Shown: positions 10,134 through 18,763, numbered from the stretch's first letter. The stretch: 64,000 bases of DNA from Neobacillus niacini (GCF_019749295.1 NZ_JACWFG010000007.1:1-64000); one strand, 5' to 3'. Numbers and translations are program-made. Notes: a model not told the origin generated them from the letters alone.

Positions 10134-11138
10134 ATGAATAGGGTGTTAAAATTTAACGAAACCAAACAAATCGATAGTGTGAATGGGGCACTTCAATTAC
10201 GTGGTGAAATTGAGAAGATAATAGACGAGATTTATTTTGAGGGTTTTGACAATATATTTTATATGGGAATTGGCGGTACGTATGCTTCAAGTATGCAGGC
10301 TGTGACTTATATTACTGGAAAGAGCGCATTGCCAGTATACGTAGAGAATGCGGCTGAATACTTGACTACCGGAAACCTTAAGTTAACCAGTAAATCGGTT
10401 GTCATTATTTCATCAGTAACAGGAAGTACGGAGGAGATGGTGAGAGCTGTTTCACGAGTAAAAGAAATTGGAGCCCGCATTGTCGGTTTCATTGATGTAA
10501 AAGAAGCTCCGCTTGCTCAAAGTGTTGATTACTTAGTCTCTTATCCGGCAAATGAACAGATCAAGTTCTTTATGGCTGCGGACCGTTTCATGTTTAACAA
10601 TGGTGATTTCCCGCAATATGAGCAATTCTATACAGAGCTGGATGAACATTTAGCTAAAGCCTTGGTTGAAGTGGAGAAGGCCGCTGATGCCTTTGGGGAA
10701 AAATTTGCACATGAACATAAAGATGATTCGATGCACTATTTTGTCGGTGCTGGAAATCATTGGGGTGCAGTCTACTCCTATGCGATGTGCTATTGGGAAG
10801 AACAGCACTGGCTTCGTTCAAAATCGATTCATTCTTCCGAGTTTCTCCATGGAACATTGGAAGTGATTGACAGGGATACAGCCGTTACTGTTTTTGTGGG
10901 TGAAGATGAACAACGCCCGTTATCCGAAAGAGTAGCGAAGTTTTTACCGAGAATTTGTTCAAGATATACGATCATTGATACGAAGGATTACGAGTTAGAA
11001 GGAATCAGCCCTGAATATAGAGGACGAATCTCGCATCTGTTATTGCGTGCAATCACTCAGCGGATTGATGCACATCTTGAAAAGATAAATTGTCATCCAA
11101 TGGAAATTAGACGCTACTACCGTCAGCTAGATTACTAA
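10134..11138 (+). CDS. frlB: SIS-domain fructosamine-6-phosphate deglycase, FrlB-like
   Basis: This 334-residue protein has two SIS (phosphosugar-binding) domains: the first includes MGIGGTYASS (about residues 43-52) and SSVTGSTEEM (about 93-102), the second FVGAGNHWGA and SSEFLHGTLE (about 235-244). The ending, RRYYRQLDY, resembles that of E. coli FrlB. FrlB splits fructoselysine 6-phosphate into glucose 6-phosphate and the free amine. It is the only deglycase in a cluster with two kinases. A relative such as a glucosamine- or frlB-type deglycase for another fructosamine is possible, so the exact substrate is open. Confidence 0.8.
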   Translation: MNRVLKFNETKQIDSVNGALQLRGEIEKIIDEIYFEGFDNIFYMGIGGTYASSMQAVTYITGKSALPVYVENAAEYLTTGNLKLTSKSVVIISSVTGSTEEMVRAVSRVKEIGARIVGFIDVKEAPLAQSVDYLVSYPANEQIKFFMAADRFMFNNGDFPQYEQFYTELDEHLAKALVEVEKAADAFGEKFAHEHKDDSMHYFVGAGNHWGAVYSYAMCYWEEQHWLRSKSIHSSEFLHGTLEVIDRDTAVTVFVGEDEQRPLSERVAKFLPRICSRYTIIDTKDYELEGISPEYRGRISHLLLRAITQRIDAHLEKINCHPMEIRRYYRQLDY

Positions 11139-11159
11139 TAACGAATAAAGGAACCTAGT

Positions 11160-11198
11160 ATGTAATCAAAGATGACTGCTATTCATCTTTGATTACAT
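11160..11198 (+). other. 16-bp perfect hairpin between frlB and the first kinase
   Basis: ATGTAATCAAAGATGA and its exact complement flank a 7-base loop. No U-run follows directly, so it is more likely an mRNA processing or stabilising stem, or a partial terminator. Confidence 0.6.
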
Positions 11199-11235
11199 GT
11201 ATTTACGGGAATGGGTTTCTATTTTTTGAGTAGTA

Positions 11236-11250
11236 ATGAAAACGCTTTAA
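11236..11250 (+). promoter_or_regulatory. cre-like CcpA site
   Basis: ATGAAAACGCTTTAA matches the cre consensus WTGNAANCGNWNNCW at 14 of 15 positions. It lies about 50 bases before the first kinase gene and could mediate carbon catabolite control of the frl genes. Confidence 0.45.
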
Positions 11251-11298
11251 CAGACGGAGTCTACTCTTACCATAAAAAGAATATTAGGAGGATTCTAT

Positions 11299-12108
11299 AT
11301 GAGGTTTGCTGCCTTGGGGGATAATTGCATCGATGTTTATGAGCGACTTGGTAAAAGGTATCCAACCGGAAATGTCGTGGATACAGGTGTGAATATGCAA
11401 TTACTCGGAATCCCGACTTCGATTATTACCACAACGGGTAATGATCAAAATGGAGAATGGATGATTCAGACGTTAACAGAAGAAGGGATTGATATTAGTC
11501 ATTTAAAAGTGGGGAATGGACCTACAGCTGTGACCTATATGGATATAGAGGGACTTGAGCGTGTTCATGGTGACTATGAAGAGGGTGTCCTTGAGCATAT
11601 GGTTTTTGATGAGGAGAATCTATGTTTTGCGGCACGGCATGATTTAGTCCATACCGCCTTATGGGGCAAGGCAGAGGATGCACTTCCCAAGTTGAAGGAA
11701 AAAGGAGCCGTCATTAGTTTTGACTACGCAGACCGGTTAGACCATCCCTTTGTCGAAAAAACACTGCCTTATGTGGATTATGGATTTTTCTCTTATAAGA
11801 AAAGTCGGGACAGCTATATTGATCAGTATCTTAAAGATAAAACAGACCGCGGAATGAAACTGGCGGTTGCCACTTTTGGGGAGAAAGGAAGTCTGGCCTT
11901 TGATGGTCAGCATTTTTTTGAGGGAAGGGTTTATCCTGCCAAGGTAGTTAATACAGTGGGTGCAGGAGATAGTTTTATAGCTGGCTTCCTATACGGAATC
12001 TTAACAGGCAAGTCCATCCCGGAGGCATTGGATAAAGGGGCGAAAGTGGCGGCAGAGGTCGTTTCTGTTTTTGAACCTTGGGTGAAACGAAAATCAATTC
12101 ATATTTAA
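11299..12108 (+). CDS. PfkB-family sugar kinase, diverged FrlD paralogue
   Basis: This 269-residue ribokinase/PfkB-fold kinase starts GDNCIDVYERLGKRYPTGN and ends with the ATP-site signature NTVGAGDSFIAGF (about residues 218-230), with the catalytic Asp in GAGDS. It resembles fructoselysine kinase FrlD but has diverged: the FrlD segment equivalent to NVAVYC is DTGVNMQ here, and the C-terminus is WVKRKSIHI rather than the FrlD-type QYKGAW. Phosphorylation of a fructosamine at C6 is inferred. The second kinase at 15110 is the closer FrlD match, so this one may act on a different Amadori compound. Confidence 0.75.
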   Translation: MRFAALGDNCIDVYERLGKRYPTGNVVDTGVNMQLLGIPTSIITTTGNDQNGEWMIQTLTEEGIDISHLKVGNGPTAVTYMDIEGLERVHGDYEEGVLEHMVFDEENLCFAARHDLVHTALWGKAEDALPKLKEKGAVISFDYADRLDHPFVEKTLPYVDYGFFSYKKSRDSYIDQYLKDKTDRGMKLAVATFGEKGSLAFDGQHFFEGRVYPAKVVNTVGAGDSFIAGFLYGILTGKSIPEALDKGAKVAAEVVSVFEPWVKRKSIHI

Positions 12109-12121
12109 TGGGGGGTTAATC

Positions 12122-12940
12122 ATGAAGATTGGATTATTTACATCGGGCTACCAGAGAAATCCTTTGGAACATGCTTTTGAGGATGCAAAAAGATTTGGTT
12201 ATGACTACATAGAACTATGGGGAGGCAGGCCGCATGCGTTTGCACCTGATTTGAAAAATGGCGACATTGATATGGTCAAGAGCTTGATTGACCAGTATGA
12301 GGTTCCAGTAAGGATCTATACTCCCGAGCATAATGCTTATCCATATAATTTTATGATAGGCACGGAACAAATGAGAAAGGATGCCATCAACTATTTGAAG
12401 CTATCGATGGAAATGGGGAAGGAAATGGGTGCTGAATTTACCTTAATGTCCCCAGCACATGCTGGATATCTAACTTCCGAAAAGGAAATTTGGCATAGAT
12501 TGATAGAGTCCATGAAGGAATTGACTAACTACGCGGAAAAAATTAATCATAAAATTATACTGGAAGCACTGACGCCAATGGAATCAAATGTTTGTACCAC
12601 AGCCAATGATTTAGCGAGGGTATTTGGACAGATTGAATCCGATCATCTAGTGGGAATGTGCGATATCGTTCCACCGTTCGTTCAACATGAAAGTATCATG
12701 GCTTATTTTGATAAATTGCAAGATAAGATGCAGCATCTCCATATTATTGACAGTGATGGAACAACTGATACGCATGTGACTCCGGGGGAAGGTGTGCTGC
12801 CGCTGAAGGAATACTTGATGGAATTAAAGCATATTGGCTACGAAGGCACTGCAACGATAGAATTAGTCACCGCCTATATAAACGAACCGCGATTCTATGC
12901 GCGTCGGGCAATCAACAACTTAAAAGCATTGATGGAATAG
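12122..12940 (+). CDS. frlC: Fructoselysine 3-epimerase, FrlC-like
   Basis: This 272-residue TIM-barrel protein belongs to the xylose-isomerase-like sugar epimerase family. It matches E. coli FrlC through its length: WGGRPHAFAPDLK (about residues 34-46), YPYNFMIG, SPAHAGYLT, LEALTPMESNV, a metal-site DSDG...H pair and ELVTAYINEPRFYARRA near the end. FrlC interconverts fructoselysine and its C3 epimer psicoselysine. It follows the kinase by 13 bases and has GGGGGG before the ATG. The assignment is strong because both sequence and neighbours agree. Confidence 0.88.
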   Translation: MKIGLFTSGYQRNPLEHAFEDAKRFGYDYIELWGGRPHAFAPDLKNGDIDMVKSLIDQYEVPVRIYTPEHNAYPYNFMIGTEQMRKDAINYLKLSMEMGKEMGAEFTLMSPAHAGYLTSEKEIWHRLIESMKELTNYAEKINHKIILEALTPMESNVCTTANDLARVFGQIESDHLVGMCDIVPPFVQHESIMAYFDKLQDKMQHLHIIDSDGTTDTHVTPGEGVLPLKEYLMELKHIGYEGTATIELVTAYINEPRFYARRAINNLKALME

Positions 12941-12971
12941 ATGTATTCAATAGAAGAAAAGAGTGATTATT

Positions 12972-13823
12972 ATGTTTATAGATATGCACGTTCATCCAGA
13001 CTTTTATCTTTCAATCAATGAGGACGAGGAAAGGTTGAATTTCAGGCATCGAGTGATGAATATTCACAAGAACGGAACCCCGCCTCTAAAGCATATTTTT
13101 AATCAAATGAATTGTGCTGGACTCGACAAGCTCTGTTTATTACCGCAGGACTATACAACGGTGGAAGGCGGGGCAACGGTAACAAATGAAGAAATTAAAA
13201 AAATTGTGGATCAGGCTCCTGATCGGTTTATTGGTTTTGCGAGTGTGGACCCATTCGATCCTGAGGCGGTGGAAAGACTGGAGATGGCCTTCACGGATTT
13301 GGGGCTGCTAGGTTTAAAATTAAACCCGGGCAAACAAAAATACTATCCGACAGATGGGGTGTTAAATCCAATCTATGACCTGTGTGAGAAGTATGATAAG
13401 CCGATTATTTTTCATAGTGGTTTATCATGGGAACCTGGAACATTATCGAAATATTGCAGGCCGGTTGAATTTGAAGAACTGGCGGACGGAAGACCGAAGC
13501 TTCGAATTTGCCTGGCACACTTTGGCTGGCCATGGGTGCAGGAAACAGCGATGTTGATGGTGAAATATCCAAACGTGTATGCAGATACGGCAATTTTATA
13601 TTTTGATAATGCTAAAGAATTTTATACACAGGTTTTTACGAAAGATATTCCTTCCACGTGGATTGACCGCAGTTTACGGCATCAAGTCATGTTTGGCAGT
13701 GATAATCCGCGTTTTGAGCAAATTAGAATGGCCGAGGCATTAACCCAGTTAGGATTCCGTGAATCGACTTTAGAATTAATCCGCGGGAAGAATGCGTTAG
13801 AGTTTCTAGGCTGCTCATTATGA
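12972..13823 (+). CDS. Amidohydrolase_2 family metal hydrolase in the frl cluster
   Basis: This 283-residue TIM-barrel protein has the HxH metal motif DMHVHPD near its N-terminus, IIFHSG (about residues 144-149), LAHFGWPW (about 176-183) and the final metal-site MFGSDNPR (about 240-247). These fit the amidohydrolase_2 family (PF04909), whose members are hydrolases or decarboxylases. The ATG nine bases after an in-frame GTG is chosen. It is embedded in the frl operon between frlC and yjbQ; no known frl operon role exists for it that I recall. It might hydrolyse an amide or acyl group on a conjugated Amadori product. Confidence 0.75.
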   Translation: MFIDMHVHPDFYLSINEDEERLNFRHRVMNIHKNGTPPLKHIFNQMNCAGLDKLCLLPQDYTTVEGGATVTNEEIKKIVDQAPDRFIGFASVDPFDPEAVERLEMAFTDLGLLGLKLNPGKQKYYPTDGVLNPIYDLCEKYDKPIIFHSGLSWEPGTLSKYCRPVEFEELADGRPKLRICLAHFGWPWVQETAMLMVKYPNVYADTAILYFDNAKEFYTQVFTKDIPSTWIDRSLRHQVMFGSDNPRFEQIRMAEALTQLGFRESTLELIRGKNALEFLGCSL

Positions 13824-13838
13824 GAGGAGGACAAAATC

Positions 13839-14264
13839 ATGTATATAAGAAGTTTGTCTATCTTTACAGATCAGTATAATCAATATCAGGTGATTACAGG
13901 TGAGATAGAGCGAATTGTCACCGATAGCGGAATCAAGAATGGGGTGGTAACGGTCCAAACCAAGCACACAACAACAGGTGTTACGGTTAATGAGTCGCTA
14001 GAGTGTCTCGAAAGTGATATCGATGACTTTTTAAAAAGATTGGTACCGGAAGACCATCCCTATGCTCACGCCCGGATGTTAAAGGATTATGGTTCCACAG
14101 CCGGTAATCCCACAGGGCACATCAAGGCATTAATAACAGGGAATCACTGCCACTTTCCTATCATCGATGGGGAGGTCGTTCGAGGAGGGGCTCAGGAAGT
14201 GTATTTCTGCGAATTTGATGGCCCGTCTGAAAGAATGGTTTTGGTTTATATACAAGAGGGCTAA
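13839..14264 (+). CDS. yjbQ: YjbQ/UPF0047 family protein
   Basis: This 141-residue protein belongs to the YjbQ (UPF0047) family. It has the conserved HTTTGVTVNE (about residues 44-53), a His-rich central part and GNPTGHIKALITG...GGAQEVYF. Members can show weak thiamine-phosphate synthase activity, which gives the database name, but the true role is unknown. It has a perfect GAGGAGG ribosome site and starts 16 bases after the amidohydrolase. Its position in a fructosamine operon is unusual and suggests a role in this pathway. Confidence 0.82.
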   Translation: MYIRSLSIFTDQYNQYQVITGEIERIVTDSGIKNGVVTVQTKHTTTGVTVNESLECLESDIDDFLKRLVPEDHPYAHARMLKDYGSTAGNPTGHIKALITGNHCHFPIIDGEVVRGGAQEVYFCEFDGPSERMVLVYIQEG

Positions 14265-14283
14265 GTTTTCCACCATAATTCTG

Positions 14284-14335
14284 CATTGTATTTCCTTCCA
14301 CTCTTTGTGATATATTTTAAGTAATTCATACAATG
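14284..14335. promoter_or_regulatory. Inverted repeat before the first GntR gene
   Basis: CATTGTAT (14284-14291) and ATACAATG (14328-14335) lie in the only sizeable gap inside the operon, upstream of the GntR gene. It could be an autoregulatory operator or an RNA stem. Confidence 0.35.
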
Positions 14336-14365
14336 TAAGATTTATGGTGGAGGCGTACTATTTTT

Positions 14366-15091
14366 ATGGACAACAATCAGCTTAAACCACGCGAAGAAGT
14401 GGTTGAAAAAATAGAATATTATATTGATAAGAATCAATTGCGCCCACATGATAAACTTCCCTCGGAACGTCAGCTTTGTGAAGTATTAGGGACAAGCAGA
14501 ACGACCTTGCGCAGTGCAATCAAGCGACTCATAATGGAAGGCGTCGTCTATAGCAAGCGGGGTGCCGGAACTTTTGTTGCTCCGCAAAAATTGGTGCGCA
14601 ACTTGCAGGATATGGAATCCTTATCAAAAAGTGCAGAGGAAGCCAATAAAGTATTATCAACTAAGGTTTTATTTGCAGATATTATCGAATGTAATAAAGA
14701 GTTATCCAAGAGAATGAAATTAACGCTCGGAAGCAAAATATACTGTTTGCAGCGACTAAGATTAATAGATGGGATTCCGTCGATGATGGAACTGGCCTAT
14801 ATTGACTATTCATTATGTAATGGCATTGAACAGTATGACTTTTCAAATGAGTCCCTATATCGCATTTTGGGAGACGTCTATAACGTAAAAATTGACCACG
14901 GCTCGGAATCACTAAGCGTTACTTACGTAAGTGAACAGGAAAGTGAATTATTGGATGTTGAGAGTGGGACACCTGTTTTCTATATTAGGGGTAATGTATA
15001 TACCGAAGACGAAAAGATGGTTGAGTTTTATAAATCTATCGTAAGAGCAGATCAAATCCGTTTTTCTTCCGTTCTCAAACACTACCATTAA
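14366..15091 (+). CDS. GntR/HutC-family regulator with UTRA domain (FrlR-like)
   Basis: This 241-residue regulator has an N-terminal winged helix (KLPSERQLCEVLGTSRTTLR, about residues 31-50, then GVVYSKRGAGTFV) and a C-terminal UTRA ligand-binding domain (about residues 80-238). HutC-type regulators usually bind phosphorylated sugars or their metabolites. It is placed between yjbQ and frlD and so probably controls the cluster as FrlR does, perhaps through the TGGTATTAAA boxes. A second UTRA regulator ends the operon, so which one binds which site is not decided by the sequence. Confidence 0.85.
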   Translation: MDNNQLKPREEVVEKIEYYIDKNQLRPHDKLPSERQLCEVLGTSRTTLRSAIKRLIMEGVVYSKRGAGTFVAPQKLVRNLQDMESLSKSAEEANKVLSTKVLFADIIECNKELSKRMKLTLGSKIYCLQRLRLIDGIPSMMELAYIDYSLCNGIEQYDFSNESLYRILGDVYNVKIDHGSESLSVTYVSEQESELLDVESGTPVFYIRGNVYTEDEKMVEFYKSIVRADQIRFSSVLKHYH

Positions 15092-15109
15092 GCCTAGGAG
15101 GAAAAGGAA

Positions 15110-15895
15110 ATGAAAATCGGGGCAGTCGGCGATAATTGTATCGATGTATATAAGCAGTCAGGGGAAGCGTACCCTGGAGGCAACCCTGTCAATGTTGCGG
15201 TGTATTGTGTAAGACTGGGGGAAACCGCATCCTATACCGGTGTGGTTGGAAATGATGATTATGGAAAGTTATTAAAAGATGCCCTGAAGGCAAAAAATGT
15301 CAATGTATCACATGTAAGCGAACTGCCTGGACAAACCGCGATTACAGAGGTCGAAATCGTTGATAATGACCGGGTTTTTGGCAATTACTATGAAGGTGTT
15401 TTAGAAGAATTTGCATTGACAGATGAAGATATTGATTTTCTCGCCTCGCATGATATAGTGGTGTCAGGAATTTGGGGGAAAATAGAAAAAAGTCTGGGTA
15501 CCCTAAAAAATAAGGGGGTCCCAATTGCATTTGACTTTGCCACAAAGCTCGATGATCCCCTTGTGGAAGAAATTATTGCTCATGTTGATTATGCTTTCTT
15601 TTCCTACGATGATGGGGAAGATGAGTTTATTAAAGATTACATCAAGACTATGCATGCAAAAGGTCCCCAATTGATTGTTGTGACAATGGGTGAAAAAGGG
15701 AGCATTGTGTATGATGGCGCTTCTTTTTACCGATTTGGTATTGTTCCGTGTGAGGTAGTAGATACGATGGGTGCGGGAGATAGTTATATTGCGGCCTTTA
15801 TTTGTGGGATTCTACAGAAAAAGTCGATTGAAGAATGCATGGAGATGGGAGCGAAAAACAGCAGTATCACGATTCAATATAAGGGTGCATGGTAA
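15110..15895 (+). CDS. frlD: Fructoselysine 6-kinase FrlD
   Basis: This 261-residue PfkB-family kinase is the close match to E. coli FrlD: GDNCIDVY at the start, PGGNPVNVAVYCVRLG, GVVGNDDYG, DNDRVFGNYYEGV, VVDTMGAGDSYIAAF (about residues 214-228) and the diagnostic C-terminus IQYKGAW. FrlD phosphorylates fructoselysine at C6 for cleavage by FrlB. It has AGGAGG before the ATG and follows the first GntR gene by 18 bases. It shares the fold and opening motif with the kinase at 11299, which is a diverged copy. Confidence 0.88.
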   Translation: MKIGAVGDNCIDVYKQSGEAYPGGNPVNVAVYCVRLGETASYTGVVGNDDYGKLLKDALKAKNVNVSHVSELPGQTAITEVEIVDNDRVFGNYYEGVLEEFALTDEDIDFLASHDIVVSGIWGKIEKSLGTLKNKGVPIAFDFATKLDDPLVEEIIAHVDYAFFSYDDGEDEFIKDYIKTMHAKGPQLIVVTMGEKGSIVYDGASFYRFGIVPCEVVDTMGAGDSYIAAFICGILQKKSIEECMEMGAKNSSITIQYKGAW

Positions 15896-15915
15896 TGAAT
15901 TTAAGTGGAAAGTGA

Positions 15916-16653
15916 GTGAGCAAGCCTTTGTCCAATATAGACTATCAATCTCCGATGTATTTACAATTGCGGGAGATTATCAGAACCAAGATTGAGGATG
16001 GTGAATTTCCACCCGGAACGGCTATCCCTACTGAGAATGAATTGGCAAAAACCTATGGAATTAATAGATTGACAGTTCGCAACGGAATTACCGCTCTTGT
16101 GAATGAGGGTTTGCTCAAAAGAATACAAGGGAAAGGCGTTTACGTTCTTGGGGAGAAGAGAGAGCAGGATTTGGAAACCCTGGAAGGTTTCTCGGAAATG
16201 GTTAGGAAGAAAAATGCTGATCCCTCTTCTCATATACTGACTAAGTCTTTACGAACCGCCGGGCATAAGTATGGCAGGATTTTCAACATTAATCCAGCTG
16301 ATCAGATTTTTTATATTAAGCGGGTCAATTATATTGATAAAGAGCCATACTCACTTGAAGAAATCTATATACCGCAATATGTTGTCCCCGAATTGGAGGA
16401 TATTGATTTAACAGTGTTTTCTATCTATGAAATTTATGACTTTTATAATATTGGGATTTCCTATTCCCAGCAAACTCTCGACCTGACGCAGTTGGACCAA
16501 TCGGATGCCCGCTTCTTGGATGTAGATTCCTCTACTCCATTGCTTTTATTTACGAACATAAGCTATAGCAAAACGGAAGAGGTTATTGAATACTCAAGAA
16601 GTTGTACCAGGCCGGATAAGGCAAACTATAAGGTGAATTTCAGGAATCCATGA
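15916..16653 (+). CDS. Second GntR/HutC-family regulator with UTRA domain
   Basis: This 245-residue regulator has a winged helix with TAIPTENELAKTYGINRLTV (about residues 35-54) and a wing RIQGKGVYV, then a UTRA effector domain. It starts with GTG 20 bases after frlD and closes the cluster before a terminator. It differs clearly from the GntR protein at 14366, so it is not a simple tandem copy. Two HutC-type regulators in one catabolic operon suggest two ligands or layered control. The ribosome site is weak. Confidence 0.82.
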   Translation: MSKPLSNIDYQSPMYLQLREIIRTKIEDGEFPPGTAIPTENELAKTYGINRLTVRNGITALVNEGLLKRIQGKGVYVLGEKREQDLETLEGFSEMVRKKNADPSSHILTKSLRTAGHKYGRIFNINPADQIFYIKRVNYIDKEPYSLEEIYIPQYVVPELEDIDLTVFSIYEIYDFYNIGISYSQQTLDLTQLDQSDARFLDVDSSTPLLLFTNISYSKTEEVIEYSRSCTRPDKANYKVNFRNP

Positions 16654-16672
16654 ATGTGAGTGCAACAAAAAT

Positions 16673-16702
16673 AAAAGACTAGGGATGCTCCCTAGTCTTT
16701 TT
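16673..16702. terminator. Bidirectional terminator closing the frl cluster
   Basis: A 13-bp stem (AAAAGACTAGGGA and complement) with a 3-base loop and T-tail separates the frl operon from the convergent SDR gene. Its stem start AAAGACTAGG recurs in the hairpin at 17944. Confidence 0.85.
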
Positions 16703-16711
16703 CATAAGGAT

Positions 16712-17642
16712 TTAAGAAGAAGTGATTTGTCCGCCGTTAACATGTATCGTTTGGCCAGTCATAAACCGGGAATCATCGGAAGCAAGGTATACATAAGCAG
16801 GAGCCAATTCAAAAGGCTGGCCTTGACGCTGCATCGGATTTCCCGCAAGAGGTATTTGGTCGGCAGAGAAGCTTGATGGAATGAGCGGGGTCCATACACG
16901 TCCAGGTGCGACCGCATTTACCCGAATCCCTTTGTCGACTAAATTATTTGCCAATGCTCGTGTAAATCCTACATTAGCAGCTTTTGTCGCGGAATAATCG
17001 ATCAATTGTTCATTTCCGTAATAAGCTACAACCGAAGCTGTATTAATAATAGAACTGCCTGCTTTTAAGTGGCGAAGTGCTGCTCGGGTGGTGTAGAAAT
17101 GAGAGTAAACATTGACCTTGAAGGTATCATCAAACTGCTCATCGGTTATGTCCAACAAGCTTAATTGCTGAAACTGAATTCCCACATGATTGCAAAGAAT
17201 ATCAAGTTTCCCAATGCTAAGAACAGTTTTTTCCACGATATCAATACATTGCTGTTTACTTCGGAAGTCCCCTGGTAATAGTAAACACCTCTGCCCCAGC
17301 TCTTCAATACGAGTCTTCGTCCTGTGTGCATCTTCATGTTCATCTAAATAGGAAATCGCTACGTCCGCACCTTCTTTTTGCAAAAGCAATCGCTGCGGCG
17401 GCGCCTATCCCGCTGTCACCACCTGTGATGAGTGCGGCCTTTCCTAACAGTTTTCCGCTTCCTTTATAATTCGGATTTTCAATAATGGGTCTTGGCACCA
17501 TCAATTTTTCCACGCCAGGCTGTCGAAGCTGACGCTGTTCAGGAACAGTGAGCGGAATATCTTCGTAGCGTGTAATCTTTCCATAATGGGGATACATAGG
17601 GTAATCCTGATTGGACGGCTTATTCTGGTTATCTTGTGACAC
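16712..17642 (-). pseudogene. SDR-family oxidoreductase interrupted by a frameshift
   Basis: Reading leftward from a GTG start (TAGGAGG 7 bases before), the first part encodes an N-terminal extension and the NAD(P)-binding motif ITGGDSGIG. The frame is then lost in an A5 run (T5 at 17375-17379 on the + strand); one base fewer would give the expected AFAKEGADV. The second frame carries the rest of the enzyme, including the active-site YSATKAANV, and ends in [10 protein letters not shown]. The type is the Bacillus general-stress or spore SDR group (YhxC/YdaD/YhdF). It may be a real pseudogene or a sequencing error. Confidence 0.8.
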
Positions 17643-17739
17643 GCAGAAACCTCCTAAAAAAACCATTTTGGGTTTAATGTATGTCACATAGGCAAATGCC
17701 GTGCATGGTCTATCACATTCCTTTGGAGGAATGAATAGA

Positions 17740-17943
17740 GTGGAGGAAAACCTTAAGGGGGAAAAGAGTTTGTACTATTATAGGGTAAATCGGGAAGTAA
17801 AACTATTAGTATTGAATCATTCGAATGAAAAGGAAGAGATCCAGTATAACTCCAATTCTAAACCTTTTAAAATGCCAAAAATAGGCCCTAGACCGCCGTA
17901 TTATACAAATCCAAGATATGAACCCTATTATCCTAAAATCTAA
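17740..17943 (+). CDS. Hypothetical protein, 67 aa
   Basis: I do not recognise this small protein. It is rich in charged residues, then ends in a Pro/Tyr-rich tail (RPPYYTNPRYEPYYPKI). GGAGG at 17725-17729 lies 10 bases before the chosen GTG; an ATG at 17731 is too close to that site. It diverges from the SDR gene and is followed by its own terminator. The Pro/Tyr-rich end recalls coat or surface-associated small proteins of spore formers, but this is a guess. Confidence 0.5.
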   Translation: MEENLKGEKSLYYYRVNREVKLLVLNHSNEKEEIQYNSNSKPFKMPKIGPRPPYYTNPRYEPYYPKI

Positions 17944-17970
17944 AAAGACTAGGCTCAGCCTAGTCTTTCA
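17944..17970 (+). terminator. Terminator after the 67-aa gene
   Basis: An 11-bp perfect stem (AAAGACTAGGC with its complement) and a short TTT tail start right at the stop codon. Confidence 0.75.
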
Positions 17971-18025
17971 CTAATCTCTTATAGCGCCACTCGATAGGGG
18001 AACAGTGATGTTTCTATGCTTAATC

Positions 18026-18243
18026 CTACAATTTTTTACCGATACGATAGTGACCTTTACCTGGCTGGCAGCCTAAACCTTTATTTAGTTTTTGCCTAGG
18101 AGTATTGCCCGCCTCGGTATAAGTGATCATTGTATGAGCCCCTTCGTTAATAGCTGTTTGCATAGAGGAGTTTTAAGGCTTTTGCAATTCCGCGTCCACG
18201 ATAGTTTGATTTCACCCCGGTATAATCTGTCCTAGCTACAGCA
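18026..18243 (-). pseudogene. GNAT acetyltransferase remnant
   Basis: The minus strand encodes TDYTGVKSNYRGRGIAKALK, the acetyl-CoA-binding motif A of GNAT enzymes. After a frameshift near 18163 it continues with MQTAINEGAHTMITY and a C-terminus including LNKGLGCQPG, stopping at 18026. The N-terminal half is missing: homology ends near 18240, where a DUF4230 remnant begins in the opposite direction. The gene is therefore truncated and frameshifted. Confidence 0.7.
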
Positions 18244-18690
18244 GAAGCTCATGTGAAGGTCATCATGGAACAAGAGGATAATAAATTATTTGGCAAGGAT
18301 ATTTCAATCGATGTTCCTGGTACAAAACGCGAGTTATTACTGGTTGTTCCAGCTTCCGTTATTGCGGGAGTTGATCTCAAAGCAGTTAACTCGGATGATG
18401 TGAAGATAGATGAAAAAGAGAGACGAATGGAAATCATCCTTCCTCATGCCGAATTTATTCAAAATCCGGCTATTCAGATGAATCAGGTAAAAACCTTCTC
18501 AGATGAAGGATTATTCCGCAGTGAAACCAAGTGGGATGAAGGATTTAACCTTGCAGCCGAGGCGCAAGACGAAATCCTGGCAGAATCTAAATCCATTGGT
18601 CTCCTTCAAACAGCGGAAAAAAATGCAGAAAAGGTTCTTAAAGAATTTTTCGGCAACCTCGGATATACGGTGGAAATTACATTTAAATAA
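18228..18690 (+). pseudogene. DUF4230 protein, 5'-truncated remnant
   Basis: The open frame after a stop codon at 18223-18225 encodes LATAEAHVKVIMEQEDNKLF, then VPGTKRELLLVVPASVIAGV, DEGLFRSETKWDEGF and a C-terminus NAEKVLKEFFGNLGYTV. This matches the C-terminal two thirds of DUF4230 proteins, which normally carry an N-terminal membrane segment missing here. A GTG at 18253 could start a 145-residue product, but there is no ribosome site. The upstream part appears lost at the junction with the GNAT remnant. DUF4230 has no known function. Confidence 0.7.
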
Positions 18691-18698
18691 CACTTTTG

Positions 18699-18739
18699 AG
18701 AGTTCAATTCGGGGAAAAATGAATTGGACTCTTTTTTTG
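18699..18739 (+). terminator. Terminator after the DUF4230 remnant
   Basis: A 12-bp stem (AGAGTTCAATTC with GAATTGGACTCT, one G-T pair), a loop and a run of seven T follow the stop codon. It is still well formed although the gene is truncated. Confidence 0.8.
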
Positions 18740-18763
18740 GCTTTTCATTCTGGAGGTAGTTTT

